Assembly (NCBI GenBank): GCA_015039365.1
Contig: WION01000065.1
Coordinates: 143,193-207,192 of the forward strand
Direction of reading: 5' to 3'
Source of the DNA: Amanita rubescens
Lineage: Eukaryota; Basidiomycota; Agaricomycetes; Agaricales; Amanitaceae
DNA length: 64,000 nucleotides
Each line of letters opens with the position of its first letter. The stretch's first letter is position 1. Below, one piece after another: positions 33,874 through 45,189 of this stretch. The position numbers were made by a program, and so were the translations under genes. The notes under the pieces are model-generated. The model was not told where the DNA came from and made no database searches. It saw nothing but the letters and a program-made list of their open reading frames with translations.

Positions 33874-34683
33874 ATGATTACGTGTGGTCCGCACGGACCT
33901 TACGATTCATATAAATGTCTTGACTCTTTCCGAAGACCCCTCGCAGGCAAAACGATCACATTGGAGGTTGACACCATTGACAACGCCAAGATTCAGGATA
34001 GCGATGAATACGCTCAGCTCAACTCTGCCATGGCTACTACTCCCTCGACCTCCACATCGTCCCCTTCTGTAACAGTTACGGCAGATGCACTAGCCCATGC
34101 ACTTGATAAAACGGGTCTGACAGAGTCGGTATCAGCGACATTGCTATATGACACACAAGTGCAGTCCGCGCAGTCGTCACAGCCCCCACCACAGTCTGCG
34201 CAGCCCCCGCCTCAAATAACCCAGAGCCCCGTCCCTCAGAGTAAGTCAAATCACGACATTCTTTATGCCGATGAATAATATAAAACCGATTCTTCAGCCC
34301 AAATGGCGAAGGCAGATTACCCCAGAGCCACTCTTTGGGCAGGTCCTGGGCCCTTTAACCAACCAACGTCTATCACGACGACACCACGCCCCGACTTTTT
34401 CGATCCAGTTCGTGTCGAGAAACGCCGTAAGCTGCGGGAAATGGCGAAGGCAGATTACCCCATAGCCACTCCTTGGACAGGTCCTGGGCCCTTTAACGAA
34501 GCAACGTCTATCACAACGACACCACGCCCCGACTTTTTCGACCCAGTTCGTGTCGAGAAACGCCGTAAGCTGCGGGAGATGGCGAAGGCAGATTTCCCCA
34601 ATGGCGTTAAGGAAACGCGGGTGGGGTACCTGGTCCGGGGAATGGATACGGGTGGGGAACAGGGGGAAAAGCATGGGAGGTGA
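33874..34683 (+). CDS. Protein with ubiquitin-like fragment and 46-residue repeats
   Basis: The first exon (33874-34240) contains RPLAGKTITLEV-DTIDNAKIQD, which matches residues 6-32 of ubiquitin (KTLTGKTITLEV...DTIDNVKTKIQD) with a three-residue gap. This is the first beta hairpin and the start of the helix, but no full ubiquitin fold. A Ser/Thr/Pro- and Gln-rich linker follows. An intron (about 34241-34299) joins PVPQT to QMAKADYPRAT. The second exon holds two tandem 46-residue repeats and the first few residues of a third. Each repeat begins MAKADYP and includes TTTPRPDFFDPVRVEKRRKL. The end is a Gly-rich tail. I recognise no family for the repeat. The gene could be a young chimera or a decaying one; the long intact frame argues for coding. 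Confidence 0.5.
34304..34579 (+). repeat. 138-base tandem repeat, two copies
   Basis: Two in-frame copies starting ATGGCGAAGGCAGATTACCC at 34304 and 34442, with about ten base differences, and a third truncated start at 34580 (ATGGCGAAGGCAGATTTCCC). The unit is exactly 46 codons. Confidence 0.9.
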
Positions 34684-35626
34684 TAAATGAACGATGTTGC
34701 TCAATACACGGGTCGTCTACTCTCATGAGTGCGAGAATCTCATGTCTCTCGCTCATTTCACAATTTCTACCCTTTGCGCCATTCATTCATGCTATCCGCC
34801 AACCACTGAATTGTAAGTGGCTTACCACGTCGCGCAGATTTGTACTATCTTCAGTATCAAGTTCGACGCTCTCCGGCTCTTGTTTGGCAACGACAATCAT
34901 CAGCCTCAGCATTTCGCTTACATGGAATGGTTCACCCCGTTCCAAAGAACAGCCGCAGGCCTTTACAAAGTGATGCGCTCACTACAGTAGTAGAATGTTC
35001 GCATCGCAAGTATCGTTCCCGTGACTGATATCTCAGAGTATCCATCTCACACCACTACCAGGAAGGTGTATCCCTCGAGAGCGGAACTGTAACATTGCTT
35101 TCGAACAATGTAATAGATTTCTCGTCATTTCATGATTCTTCGAGATCCAGATTAACTATAATTTTCTCCCATTTACGAATGCTAAGGGAAATTCACGATA
35201 GAGGTTTTTCCTGATGTAGGACAGTAGGAAATTGAAAGAATGTTGTTGTTGACAGTTTCACGGACAAAGGGTATCGATATGTTTGGTACACATATGAAAA
35301 GTTGAATCTTTTGATAAAACATCGCAGAAAAGCGGGATTGGCGTAGTGATTTGGAAGAATGGTGAAAGTTCGTTGTGGTGCCAGAGTAAATCTTTTGCAA
35401 CAGCAACGTACTCTGATTCGGTACTCAATCCCGTTCCGCCAACTGGTCACAAACGGTTGTTTGTCTGTGTTTGAGGCATCTCTGAACGCGTTCCTGCACG
35501 TGCTCTGGCGCGTTCGCATTATTTGGCTAAGCTTCTTCCTTTTGGAGGCGTCAGAGTCCACCGGACGCGTTTGCAACTTGACCAAGGTCTTGTTATAACA
35601 CCCGCGAGTCTACCTGACTCGTTCCA
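34684..35626. other. Intergenic region upstream of second cyclin gene
   Basis: About 940 bases. Scattered open frames on both strands give no recognisable protein and do not splice into one. The last few hundred bases should hold the cyclin promoter. I see no repeat or RNA gene. Confidence 0.35.
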
Positions 35627-37538
35627 ATGTCTTCCTCCAACATCCCGGTAAGCTTGATGATAGATGACTAAGTAACCCTGTTACCAACGCCATTCACAGG
35701 TACGACGTGCGGTCCGCACCACCAGAGCTACAGCAAAGAATGTCGAGAATGCAACTGCTCGCGCAACTCGCCTAACGACGCGCTCTAAAACTGTACCTGC
35801 CACCGCTACTATTGCAGCCAAGGAACCTGTCTTCACTCGGCCAACCGCTGCAGCCGCTAAAGGGAAGTCAGCCGCTCCAGAGGATCCAGCTCCGTCAGCT
35901 GCAGTGAAAACAAGAAGAGGCGCACTGTTAGAAGTCACCAAACTCGTCACCAACAACGACGCAAAAGGAAAGGCGAGATCGACGCTGAAAGGAAAGGAAA
36001 AAGAGACTTCTTCCGTGCCGGAAAAATCCAAGCCGGTCTTGGTCAATGTGCGGAAGCCTCTTCAGGAAACTACCACTACGAGAGTCGCGGCGCGGCGCGT
36101 CACGCGATCCGCTACCATTACTGCCAACACGAACAAACCACAACCTACCAGACTAGTGGGGAAAAGACCTGTTGTGCCCGAAGCGCCTATCCCAGAACAG
36201 CCGGAGCCAGTTGCTGAGGAAGCCCAGGAAAAAGAGCAGACGACGCTTAACGTACCATCATCATCTCTCCGAAAGCGTCCTTCGAATCTCGCAGAGCAAA
36301 CAGAGGAGCTGCTGCGTGTTTCCAAAAGACTTCACACAGAGACAAGAGACGCTAAACTCCACGATGATTCTCAAGAAGAGGTCGATAGAGTCGCCGCTGT
36401 TCTTATGCAGCATGACTTGCAACCCGAGCCAGTTGCGACCAGTCAACAATGGATAGACCTGGACGCCGACGATTGGGAAGACCCAGCGATGGCAAGCGAA
36501 TATATCACCGAAATATGCGAGTATTTGAAACGAGTTGAGGTATGCTCTGCCCAGCTTGGATGGAATTCACCTTGAAATGATTGTTGTAGATGGAAACGCT
36601 GCCTGACACAGACTATTTCAGACACCAGCCCTACGTCAACTGGCAACATCGCGGCATGCTCATCAATTGGATCATGGAAATCCACGGACGATACCGTTTT
36701 CTGCATGAGACGCTCTTCTTATGCGTCAACATCCTCGACAGACTCCTCTCTCATCGTGCCGTATCCCTCCAAAAGTTCCAACTAGTGGGTGTGGCATGCT
36801 TATTGATCGCCTGCAAGTACGAGGAGACATGTTCACCATCCGTGTCTGAGATGGTCGGCTTGTGTGAAAACGTGTACAAGCCAGAAGAGATAATACGGGC
36901 AGAGCAGTATGTTCTCAAAGCCATCGGCTGGAACTTGAGCTTCCCCGGACCGATGGGATGGCTGCGGCGAGGAAGCAAGGCTGACGAGTATGAGGAAAAA
37001 GCACGGACGATCGCAAAATATTTCCTCGAAGCTGCGTGCCTGGAAAAAGGACTGATTGGGATACCATCGTCGTTGACGGCAGCGGCATCACTTTGGCTTG
37101 CGAGGCTTATCCTTGGGCGCGAAGAATGGGTGAGTCAAAGCGCATTCCAAGTCAACTTTGTCTTATCTAACATGTCCCAATTTAGACCCCTAACCTCGTC
37201 CATTACACAACCTATGAAGAACACGAACTAATACCCATTGCAAACCACATATTAAACCATATTCTACAGCCAACCATGTTTCCTGCAGTATTCAAGAAAT
37301 ACGCAAGCAAGAGATTCCTCAAAGTAAGCATGTCGTATGCAAAGATATTTCATGTCTCTGAACAGTATTACAGTGCAGCGTTTACCTCAAAAACTGGACG
37401 CGTCAGAGGTGGTCGGAAGGTGCCGAGGTCGAGCTTGAAAAGCACGTCGAATGGCTCAAGGCCGACGTCAGGGCCATGAGAGAAAGACTAGCACTGCGGG
37501 ATCTGCAGCGACTCGAACTCGGACCGCAAGTAAAATAA
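35627..37538 (+). CDS. B-type (G2/mitotic) cyclin, copy 2
   Basis: Paralogue of the cyclin at 6786-8795 and on the opposite strand. A seven-residue first exon (MSSSNIP) is spliced to VRRAVRTTRATAKNVENATA; a basic N-terminus and the acidic stretch WIDLDADDWEDPAMASEYIT lead into the cyclin box. That box contains HRGMLINWIMEIHGRYRFLH, ETLFLCVNILDRLLS and VGVACLLIACKYEE. The C-terminal fold has YFLEAACLEKGLIGIPSSL and, after an intron near 37130-37185, TPNLVHYTTYEEHELIPIAN and KKYASKRFLK, ending LELGPQVK at 37538. The stretch EVTKLVTNN is shared with EVTSLVTNN of copy 1, as are the positions of at least two introns. An ARRVTRSA-like basic segment lies in the tail. Both copies look functional. Confidence 0.9.
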
Positions 37539-38143
37539 CCTTCGGTGACCACCGGATTTACGAACCTTTAGGCTCATTTGCATAATTCATCTTTTCTCTT
37601 TAGCATGGCTGCATATCTTACAACTAGTTATGTACCGATTATCTAGTGCATGGCAAGGACTATGGAACGCATTCGCATCATCATGATTCAGTGTAGTATT
37701 TTCGAAAGTTAAGTAATTGCCGAATTTAATTGGCTCTACTTGTAATGTCGTGACATAGTATATCAGAGTGGGTGCCCACTGTGCCCTCATGACACCCGCT
37801 TTCATTGGCTGAACAAAATGAACTATTAGCCATCATAAGCAATATTGCCTTACTCACCTTTCTTGCAAAGCATCGAGGCATTGAGGTTATGCTGCGCCTG
37901 CTGGGGCAAAACAAACAAAACTCTATGAAATGCTGCATGCAAGTATTAATCGCTTGGCACTGAGGTCGGCACTGGGGCACGCATGCCTCGACTCGTGATT
38001 TACTGGAGGAATTCAGCCTGTGATGAAGAAGTAAAAACTTTCTGTGCAAGCTTTGGCGACAACACCCATGACATCCTCCCTAGCTGGAGTCAGATCGAGC
38101 ATGTTGAGCGCGCTGGAGAGCGTGCACGTAGGCCGCACGGCGC
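37539..38143. other. Intergenic region
   Basis: About 600 bases with no supported gene, repeat or RNA. Short open frames on both strands look like chance. Confidence 0.35.
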
Positions 38144-39469
38144 ATGAGCGCAACCCGGCATTGTTCGGTGATCATTCCATCACGACTACCACACAAAATG
38201 ATATGCGAAACGATACCCGCCGAAATTCTCTGCGAAATATTTCACCTCCTTTGCGATAAACCTATCTCTCTTCACGTTCTGGATAATAGCTCGCGTTTTA
38301 GCGAATTCCCGTGGGCTGTAGGGCAAGTTTGCAAGCGCTGGAGGGATGAATTTTTATCTTACCCACATCTATGGACTTCTCTTGCCCTACGGTATCATTC
38401 CACCGAACTCAGCGTCGATTGCCTCCACGAAATGAGTCGGCGCACACTCTTGTACCTTGAACGATCCGAGCAGCTACCGCTCACCATCACCGTCTACACT
38501 ACATACTCGATAAACTCGGAATCGATCGAAATTTTTCCAAGGATGACGTGGAAGTTGTTACTGTCTCGTTCTGAAAGATGGGAAAGGGTGGATCTGGAAC
38601 TAAGCCACGAGCCCGGTCCCATACTTGATCTTCTCAGATGTAAAATGCCAATCATCAAGTCGCTGAGGCTCCATGCGAAATCAATATACGCCTCAAATTT
38701 CGAGTCATACCACGTGTTAACCGCCGCGCCGCGCCTTACCGAACTTGAACTTCTCGGATGGTTCGGGGAATTGGTGTTTCCTTGGTCGCAGTTGACGAAA
38801 GTCATGATATCCTTGACAGACGGATATCCCATTGACAGTATACAGCTGGAAACAATTTTTTCACAGTTACAAAACGTCGAGGAGCTACACATGGGCAAGG
38901 TCGCCGTCTGGCACAGAGACGATGATCGCGACCGGCGCTCTATCCGGCTTGCCTCTCTCCGGTTGCTTGCAATCCCAATCCATCCTCCTCTTGAAATACT
39001 GACACAGCTCGAGGCGCCTTTACTGGAACATCTCTGGGTGGATTGGTATCCAATGTATAGTAAGAAGCGATATCGTCCACTTGCCTTTGTCGAAGAACTA
39101 TCATTTCTTATCCGCCGTTCGTCATGCTACATTCGCCGATTGACACTGCAAAACTGCGAATTTCGACTGTTGCCAGATCTTATGAAATTACTTTCGAGCG
39201 TCGAGGAGCTCTGCGTCAAGACGACGGTCGCGGGGCGTGGTTCATTCCTTGTACAGCATATTACGCAGATGAATGATGGCGTTTGCCTGCCTAACCTGCG
39301 TGAATTGGAGGTGACGTGTCTCCGGGGCCGAGGTGATGATGAGAAGCTCATGACTGCCATGTCCCGTCTCTTAAAAACGCGGAGCGAAGAGTCGAGGTTG
39401 ATATCTGTGAGCCGCGAGGACGTGCCGCTCGAGCCGACAAGGGTACGATTGTCCATGTCGTTCAAATGA
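38144..39469 (+). CDS. F-box protein
   Basis: Single-exon gene of 441 residues. The F-box is near the N-terminus: ICETIPAEILCEIFHLLCDK ... VGQVCKRWRDEFLSYPHLWT, the pattern (L/I)P-EIL-EIF...V-WR....P-LWT seen in the many F-box proteins of mushrooms. The rest has leucine-rich-repeat-like strands (PRLTELELLGWF, LQNVEELHMGKV, SLRLLAIPIHPPLEIL, CYIRRLTLQNCEF, PNLRELEVTCLRG), which would form the substrate-recognition part of an SCF ubiquitin ligase. An alternative start is the ATG at 38198, directly before the F-box. The target is unknown. It follows the cyclin copy on the same strand, but I see no sign that the two are linked in function. Confidence 0.85.
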   Translation: MSATRHCSVIIPSRLPHKMICETIPAEILCEIFHLLCDKPISLHVLDNSSRFSEFPWAVGQVCKRWRDEFLSYPHLWTSLALRYHSTELSVDCLHEMSRRTLLYLERSEQLPLTITVYTTYSINSESIEIFPRMTWKLLLSRSERWERVDLELSHEPGPILDLLRCKMPIIKSLRLHAKSIYASNFESYHVLTAAPRLTELELLGWFGELVFPWSQLTKVMISLTDGYPIDSIQLETIFSQLQNVEELHMGKVAVWHRDDDRDRRSIRLASLRLLAIPIHPPLEILTQLEAPLLEHLWVDWYPMYSKKRYRPLAFVEELSFLIRRSSCYIRRLTLQNCEFRLLPDLMKLLSSVEELCVKTTVAGRGSFLVQHITQMNDGVCLPNLRELEVTCLRGRGDDEKLMTAMSRLLKTRSEESRLISVSREDVPLEPTRVRLSMSFK

Positions 39470-39690
39470 CCAACCTGCCTTGGAATCAGTTGTATTATCG
39501 CAATCCATACCTATACGCTGTTCATAAAGATTATCAGGAAACATGCACTGCGTTAGAATACTCCAATGTGATGAAATCAAGTTAACAAGCTCTCAGTCTG
39601 CTATGGTGTATAACTAGTGTCAATTCATTCAGCCATTATCTACATACACGGTCGCACAGTACCAACGTACATATACAATAACAGTAGGGC

Positions 39691-41064
39691 TTTGCTCCGC
39701 GAAATTGGACAAAACCCACTGATCCATTGTGATCATTGATGATCGTGATGGATCTTGATGGATCTTGATTTTTCACTAAACGATCATCATGAATGATTGT
39801 TATAAGTAGTGATCACTCCTGAATCATGAGTGATCATTAATGATTCATGATTATCCCAAGTGAACAGCCATGAGTAGTAGTTATTGGATCATGAATAGAA
39901 TTTTTCAAATATTTGAATTCTGTCATGAAAACTCATTAAGCACAGTGAATCATGGTGAACAACTGTTGAGACCATGCAAAGTCCTTTTATGATCAATTGT
40001 GGCTTAATTGTGGCTCATCATGAATCATCATGGTCCATTCATGATCACTCCACATCGAAATTTTGATGTGCCTTCCAAATTTGGAAGTTGGTATGCCCAA
40101 CTTGCTCAGTATTCCCACGGGAGTACTTAGTGCACTAAGTCTACTTAGTTGTGTCATAGTTCCCACAGTTGAATTGAGCTTGTGCCACACTGCTCATCCT
40201 CAGATATCAAGTTAATGCCTTGGCCCTTAACTTGACATTCAACTGATAATCTCAATTGATGTTTGACTTGACTTGTAAACATTGGCTGTATTAATGCTCT
40301 CTTATTCTCTCTTATTCTCTCTTATTCTCTCTTTGGCCATGTTTGGCATCCTTCTTCTGGGCATGTTTGGCACTTTTCCTGGCCACTCTCTGGTCCCAAG
40401 TTCATTGTTTAATATGTATAATGTGCTGGTACATGTAGCACTAACTGAGCAATCATGCAGTTATGGTATTGGCAGTCACCTATGGCATGGGATCTAAAAA
40501 TATCTTGCTAAGCGCACAAAGTCCATAAAAGGAAGGAGTGCATCATGTCAGGATAGCTGTGGTTGAGTGAAAATTAATGCAGACGCAGTATCTGTGATTA
40601 GAGATGAATAAGCATTACAAGAACTGTCTTGTATTGGAAATCTATTCAAATGAATATTCAGGTTTCATCTTGTAAAAAATGAGACATTCACTTCATTTGA
40701 ATCATTTCATTGTCAAAAGTGTTGTTAAAAGCATGGTAGTGATCATCAATGATCACTAATGGTTAATAATGATTACAGATGATTAATGATGAATACAAAT
40801 TCTCTAAATTTCACTCTATATCATGGATCATCATGGTCCATGATTGGTTCATAATGGTTCATGGGGACATGATCCAAGAAGAAAAAAGCAATCATGATAT
40901 GGCCATGATGAATCCCTTCCATTCATGACCATTCATGACTGGATAATCATGATTCACAATGATCTATCAAGATCATCATCAATCACTGATGATCATGACA
41001 AATTCATGATGGATCATGAGAATTTCGAGGAACACAATAGGTTTTGTCCAATTTCGCGGCACAT
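39691..41064. mobile_element. Non-autonomous hAT-like DNA transposon (1.37 kb)
   Basis: The ends are inverted repeats: CCGCGAAATTGGACAAAACC at about 39697-39716, and its complement GGTTTTGTCCAATTTCGCGG at about 41039-41058. The element is flanked by identical 8-base direct repeats AGTAGGGC at 39683-39690 and 41065-41072. An 8-base target duplication is the hallmark of the hAT superfamily. The interior is AT-rich, full of drifting GATCATGATG/CATGATC words, and has no transposase frame, so the element depends on a helper elsewhere. The exact length of the terminal repeat beyond the 20-base core is uncertain. Confidence 0.8.
40297..40334 (+). repeat. CTCTCTTATT microsatellite
   Basis: A 10-base unit CTCTCTTATT is repeated just under four times inside the hAT-like element. 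Confidence 0.85.
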
Positions 41065-41072
41065 AGTAGGGC

Positions 41073-41455
41073 ATCATCTGTACGTATGGTATACATCATA
41101 ATGTTTCGCGTGAAGCGTTTTCTTCTTCCGCTAATTAGGGGTGAGTGCACCGAAATGGAGCGGTGAGGGGTACTGTTTGGCCAAAGTTGGCATCTTCTAT
41201 CAGTTTCAACTGATCTCATTAAGAACGAAAAACGATCCGCAGGTGCGGTAAGCCTGCCGCCAACGTTCGCGCAGGTCGCATAGGTGAGATCCTCCATCCG
41301 TCCCTTTTCAGTCATTTAACGTTCATTCCTGGGCTAACAAGCGATACAGCGTAGCAGAGAGTACTCAAATCAAGTTTTTCGTATCTGATTGAGGTTACAA
41401 ATTGTAGTTCAGACGCGAAGCCCTTGTAAATGAAATGTCTTTGGGGCGAGTCAAC
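41073..41455. other. Intergenic region right of the transposon
   Basis: About 380 bases. An open frame on the minus strand (41004-41315) overlaps the transposon end and matches nothing I know; it is probably chance. Confidence 0.3.
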
Positions 41456-42003
41456 CTAGTGCATGAAATCATGATCAAATTCCTCCTTCTTATAGAAATC
41501 CTCGAACCACCGTGGCTCCTCCCCAAAAATCTCTACAAGTCGTTCCAACTGCTTAGGCGTTGGACGACGCCAGAATAGCCTCTTCGACTGTGTGCAACCA
41601 ATTGACATCAAATTCAACATCGGCCCTTCTTCCGCCTGATCGACTCTGCAATTTGCCGCAGCTTCGTCGTCAACTTTGCCTGCAACGTAGTTGATATGAT
41701 GAAATCCAACATCTCGTTGCATGTAGAAAATTGCTGAACTGGCAGTCCCGATCTCGTCCTTGTGGGAGACATGTGCCCTGTTGATACTGGAAATATATCT
41801 TTGTAGAATTTCTGTTGTGACTGCCCAGCCATAGAAGTAATAATGAGCTTTTGTCTTCCAGTCGCTCGGAAGGGCTTTGTATTTTGCGACATTAGCAGCA
41901 CCGTGCGAGTTCAGATGCTTCGACTGTAACCGTACACCACAGGCATAAATAATCAGCCATTGAAACTCGACAAGATATGAAGACAGACCTTTTCATTTGG
42001 CAT
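41456..42003 (-). CDS. Small helical protein, unknown function
   Basis: Two exons: MPNEK (42003-41989), an intron of about 65 bases, then SKHLNSHGAANVAKYKALPS and on through WKTKAHYYFYGWAVTTEILQ, IGTASSAIFYMQRDVGFHHI and CTQSKRLFWRRPTPKQLERL to a stop at 41456-41458. About 165 residues. It is rich in charged and aromatic residues, with no signal peptide or membrane segment. I do not recognise the family. It lies at the left edge of the accessory cluster, next to an HNH relic. Confidence 0.5.
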
Positions 42004-42079
42004 GGCTACTTCTGATTCATCGCAGAACGCGAGGGTTAGTAAAAATCAAGATGATAACTGTTTGGTGAGTGACGAACCT

Positions 42080-42504
42080 TCAATTTACCCACCCCATGTT
42101 CACATTGACTCGGACGCTCAGTTCCTTGTCACTACTAAGCAACGGTTTCCTTAAGACCATGCATGAATGGGATAACCCGAACCATAGAACTCGTTGAGGA
42201 TGCAAACGCCCAGCTCTTGGTTTTTGGGAGTGTTCCTGAGGAACGTCGTATAGTTGGAAACGGGACAACTAGGACTAGGATCGACTCACTCAAGGTCCTT
42301 AGAGAGATGCTAAACAACGCCCCCACCGATCGAGGCAAACGTTATGTCGCATGCGCGTTAATTTGTTGCGACTATCGCGAGGAAGATTTGGTTCTGTTGG
42401 CGTGCATTTTCTATTATGGCCATGTACGTCTAGAGGTGGCTCTTGCTCATCTATCCCTGAATACAACCTACCAGTGCACTGGTGCGAAGGGTAAGTAGGA
42501 CCAG
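42080..42504 (+). pseudogene. Truncated HNH-family N-terminus
   Basis: Related to the N-terminal part of the broken HNH gene at 22.1-23.5 kb: VEDANAQLLVFGSVPEERRI, RTRIDSLKVLREMLNNAPTD and YVACALICCDYREEDLVLLA. The frame is intact here, but the HNH domain itself is missing. At about 42505 the sequence switches abruptly to the inverted-repeat arm, so the gene was cut at that junction. Confidence 0.65.
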
Positions 42505-44877
42505 CTCTGTTCACCCAAATTCGACAGCCTGACGTCAGATCTTCACGTTCTACAGCCTACAGAAAGAACTCTGAGTCGGTGTCCATAGTAAAGGTCAGCG
42601 ATATGCACACCCGACCCTTCGCCCTGCGCGTCGAGGCTGAGGACCCGAAGTTGACGTTGATCATTCCGGTCAGGTGTTCACGGTATGACATAATGACATT
42701 CAACCTAACTACTTTGCAATCTCACTATATATCAGTGCTATAAAAAATGACATGGAAATTACGGATGCAGGAGATAGAGCGCCAAATCCATATCCTCACG
42801 TATCGAGAACGTGCGCCTGTATGTGTGGTTAGAACGTGTCCCTTCAACATACAAATAAGTCAAGCGCACCCAACAACCTTTTCCTTCGTCGGAGAAGAAA
42901 GTTGAATATTGTATGAAACGTCAATCTGAAATAGCCTCGGCTGAACGTCGTCTGGTAGGATTACCCCAGTTATGGGCTTATCCTCTGTGCTATACGTGAA
43001 TTCGATGGGGTCAGAACCGTTGTTCCTGAACGTAATTTCGACTTCGGCACCAGCAGCATGGACCCCTCTGCGTTTCTTATACTCCTCAGTGAAACGGCCA
43101 TCTGAACCGTATATCTAATCAGGGGACTTGAACGTGTTTCAAGTCAACGAAAAGGCCAAAGTCCTTACCGTCAAACTCTTTAGATTCGCCCTCGCAAAAG
43201 CAAGATCCTTGGCATCCTTCCAGAACTGGATGTCCTTTCCCCGCACCGGCGTGTAGGGGTTGTCGGTTTCGATTCCCACAGCCGTTGTGCCGTTGCGTTT
43301 CAATTCTTCGAAAACTTCTTTCGCAATCTCTTCTAATTTCTTCCCTGCATGTTTTCGATCTAGGATGAATCGTTCGTATCGTCGAGACAGGTTATTCAAA
43401 TCGATAGTCTCAAGGGTTGAGGCGATAATGAATGATGCGAGAAGATTGGTGTCTGTCAACGGAAACATGACGCCACTTCAAATGACGATCAGAAGGATAT
43501 TGCGAAGGGAACTTCAAAATCTCACGTCGTCATTCGTGCTAGTGCCTCATAGAATTCGTTTGCATACTGCGAAGAAAGAGCGTGAAAGGGTTAAGGGAAT
43601 TATAATTGTGTAATTTACAGCATGTCCACTCAAGGTCGCTTCGCATGCAATCACTAAGTTAGAAGAAAGTAAATGTACTTTGCATGACATATTTGCGGAT
43701 GACAGACCTGATAGGATAATTTTCTCTTTGGCCATCTGTCTTGCCAAAACCAAAGGGTCATGCCCTAACATACAACATACAGAGAACGATGACCGGAAGA
43801 AGCTGACTGGGCAGAGGGTAACTAACCGTCTGGGTCTCCTCCTGGTATTTTGTCATTTGGATCCCCAATGCCATGCGGCGGAGCATCCGTGATCAGTATG
43901 ACGACCTTGGTAGCGTCAGGTCTCCAATCGAGGCGAATCGCACGAGCGAGGGCAGCCGTAACTGCCTCTGGAATGTCGCCTCCGCCAGCTGCGGTCAGCT
44001 TACGCAGGTTGCGCTGTACATCCTCGAGCTCGTAGGTAAATCCTCCGAAATCTTCGGTAACGAACGTGTTATCCATGGGAGGGTGATCGCGGAATGCGAT
44101 CAATGCCACGCGAAAGCCGACTCCGGGCTGTAGCTTTCCGCACCTTCGCAAACAAAGGCAGATTTCCTCGCAGCGTTTAGTCGTTTTTGCAATGTAAGGT
44201 CCTTGGCTACTGGTGACGTCGTGGATTATCACCAGATCCCTTAAATGCATGAAGTCAACGGAAGATCGTGCGCCATGAGTCGCTGGAAGGTACGAACAAT
44301 AAACCCAACTGTTCAGTCCCTGGAGACATCCTGAGAGCTCCTGGTTAGAAAGTGCGTAGGCCTCTGTAGGGGGGAATTTACTCTTTTCTTGTTGGAAGGA
44401 CAACGTGTCGGGGTGCTGCATGCCATACAGGTCATGCTGATCAAAGAACGTATTTTCGGGCAACATTAACGAGTGGGAGTCAGGCCAACCTGTTGGAACG
44501 CCATCTCCAATCGCGGTGGTGGTAGGCGCAAATCGTGAAAACATGCATGTAATTGACCATCCCCTTGAGAATTCCCGATATGAACAAGCGAGTCCGAGTA
44601 TACCAATCCGGATAGATTTTGAGGAAACACTGAAATTGAGGACCCAGATCCAAAGTCCAGACAAATTCCTGAGTGTCAGGGGCAATGTAACTCAGGGTGA
44701 CGAGTGACGCGTGACGTACTTAGATTATATCAGGGTCCTAGTGCCGCACTTGCCGTCAACACGAGGCTTCCAACTTGAGTTTCTCTACTATGGCTCCCCT
44801 TAAGGAATACTGTAACCATGTCGGACGCCATCGAAGAGTTCTCACTTTTCGACGAACCGGTAGAAGTCACAGGCCAA
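42505..44877. repeat. Left arm of 2.37 kb inverted repeat
   Basis: Matches the complement of 55512-57870 along its whole length. It starts with a short piece of beta-propeller gene sequence (CTCTGTTCACCCAAATTCGA), carries a whole vWA gene, and ends inside the first exon of the all-helical protein gene (after GTCACAGGCCAA). The arms differ by scattered substitutions and small indels. The ~10.6 kb between them holds seven genes or gene fragments. Confidence 0.9.
42759..44466 (-). CDS. vWA-domain protein, copy 1
   Basis: A von Willebrand factor A domain with a metal-site motif of the D-x-T-x-S kind (VIIHDVTSSQGPYI). Next come RVALIAFRDHPPMDNTFVTE, the GGGDIPEAVTAALARAI helix and VVILITDAPPHGIGDPNDKI, features shared with the vWA part of the alpha-kinase VwkA family. 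After introns come HDPLVLARQMAKEKIILS, ACEATLSGHAVN, YANEFYEALARMT and MFPLTDTNLLASFIIASTLE, then a helical part. A C-terminal beta-rich part follows (AEVEITFRNNGSDPIEFTYS, ending SIREDMDLALYLLHP). No kinase domain is visible. The frame is open upstream to about 44685; I use the ATG at 44466 (MLPENTFFDQHD). vWA domains usually mediate metal-dependent protein contacts. Its near-twin lies in the right arm. Confidence 0.75.
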
Positions 44878-44985
44878 CTTAAGGATATCTCTCAACGCTG
44901 GAATATTAACCTGGCCTTTAGTATCTTCCTTCGCGGATGGCGCGCCTTGGGCGTGTCAGATGGCACAGATGCAGGCTGAGGGTGG
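44818..44985 (+). pseudogene. 5' fragment of the all-helical protein gene
   Basis: Begins MSDAIEEFSLFDEPVEVTGQ, the same as the first residues of the gene starting at 55571 except for one change. After that it runs into unrelated sequence and stops within about 35 residues. The break marks the end of the left arm. Confidence 0.8.
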
Positions 44986-45189
44986 AAAACAGAGATATGA
45001 ATGGTGTCTCCGACCTCGTCCTCATAACATTTCCACCTTTCGCTGGTCCTTGAACATGGAAATGTCAGAGCATTGAAATGTTGCCCTTGTGTGAAACGCG
45101 ACAGATTGTACCAGTACTACTTCAGCCTATATTTACACCGGTTTTTTAGAATTCAGAATCGTACGTTGTACACAACTTGTGCTAACATT
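44986..45189. other. Spacer after inverted-repeat arm
   Basis: About 200 bases with no gene or repeat seen. Confidence 0.3.

Noticed and set aside
39700..41060. CRISPR-like or origin-type array of GATCATGA repeats
   Set aside because: Units are irregular without spacers of fixed length, the host is eukaryotic, and the stretch lies between transposon ends.
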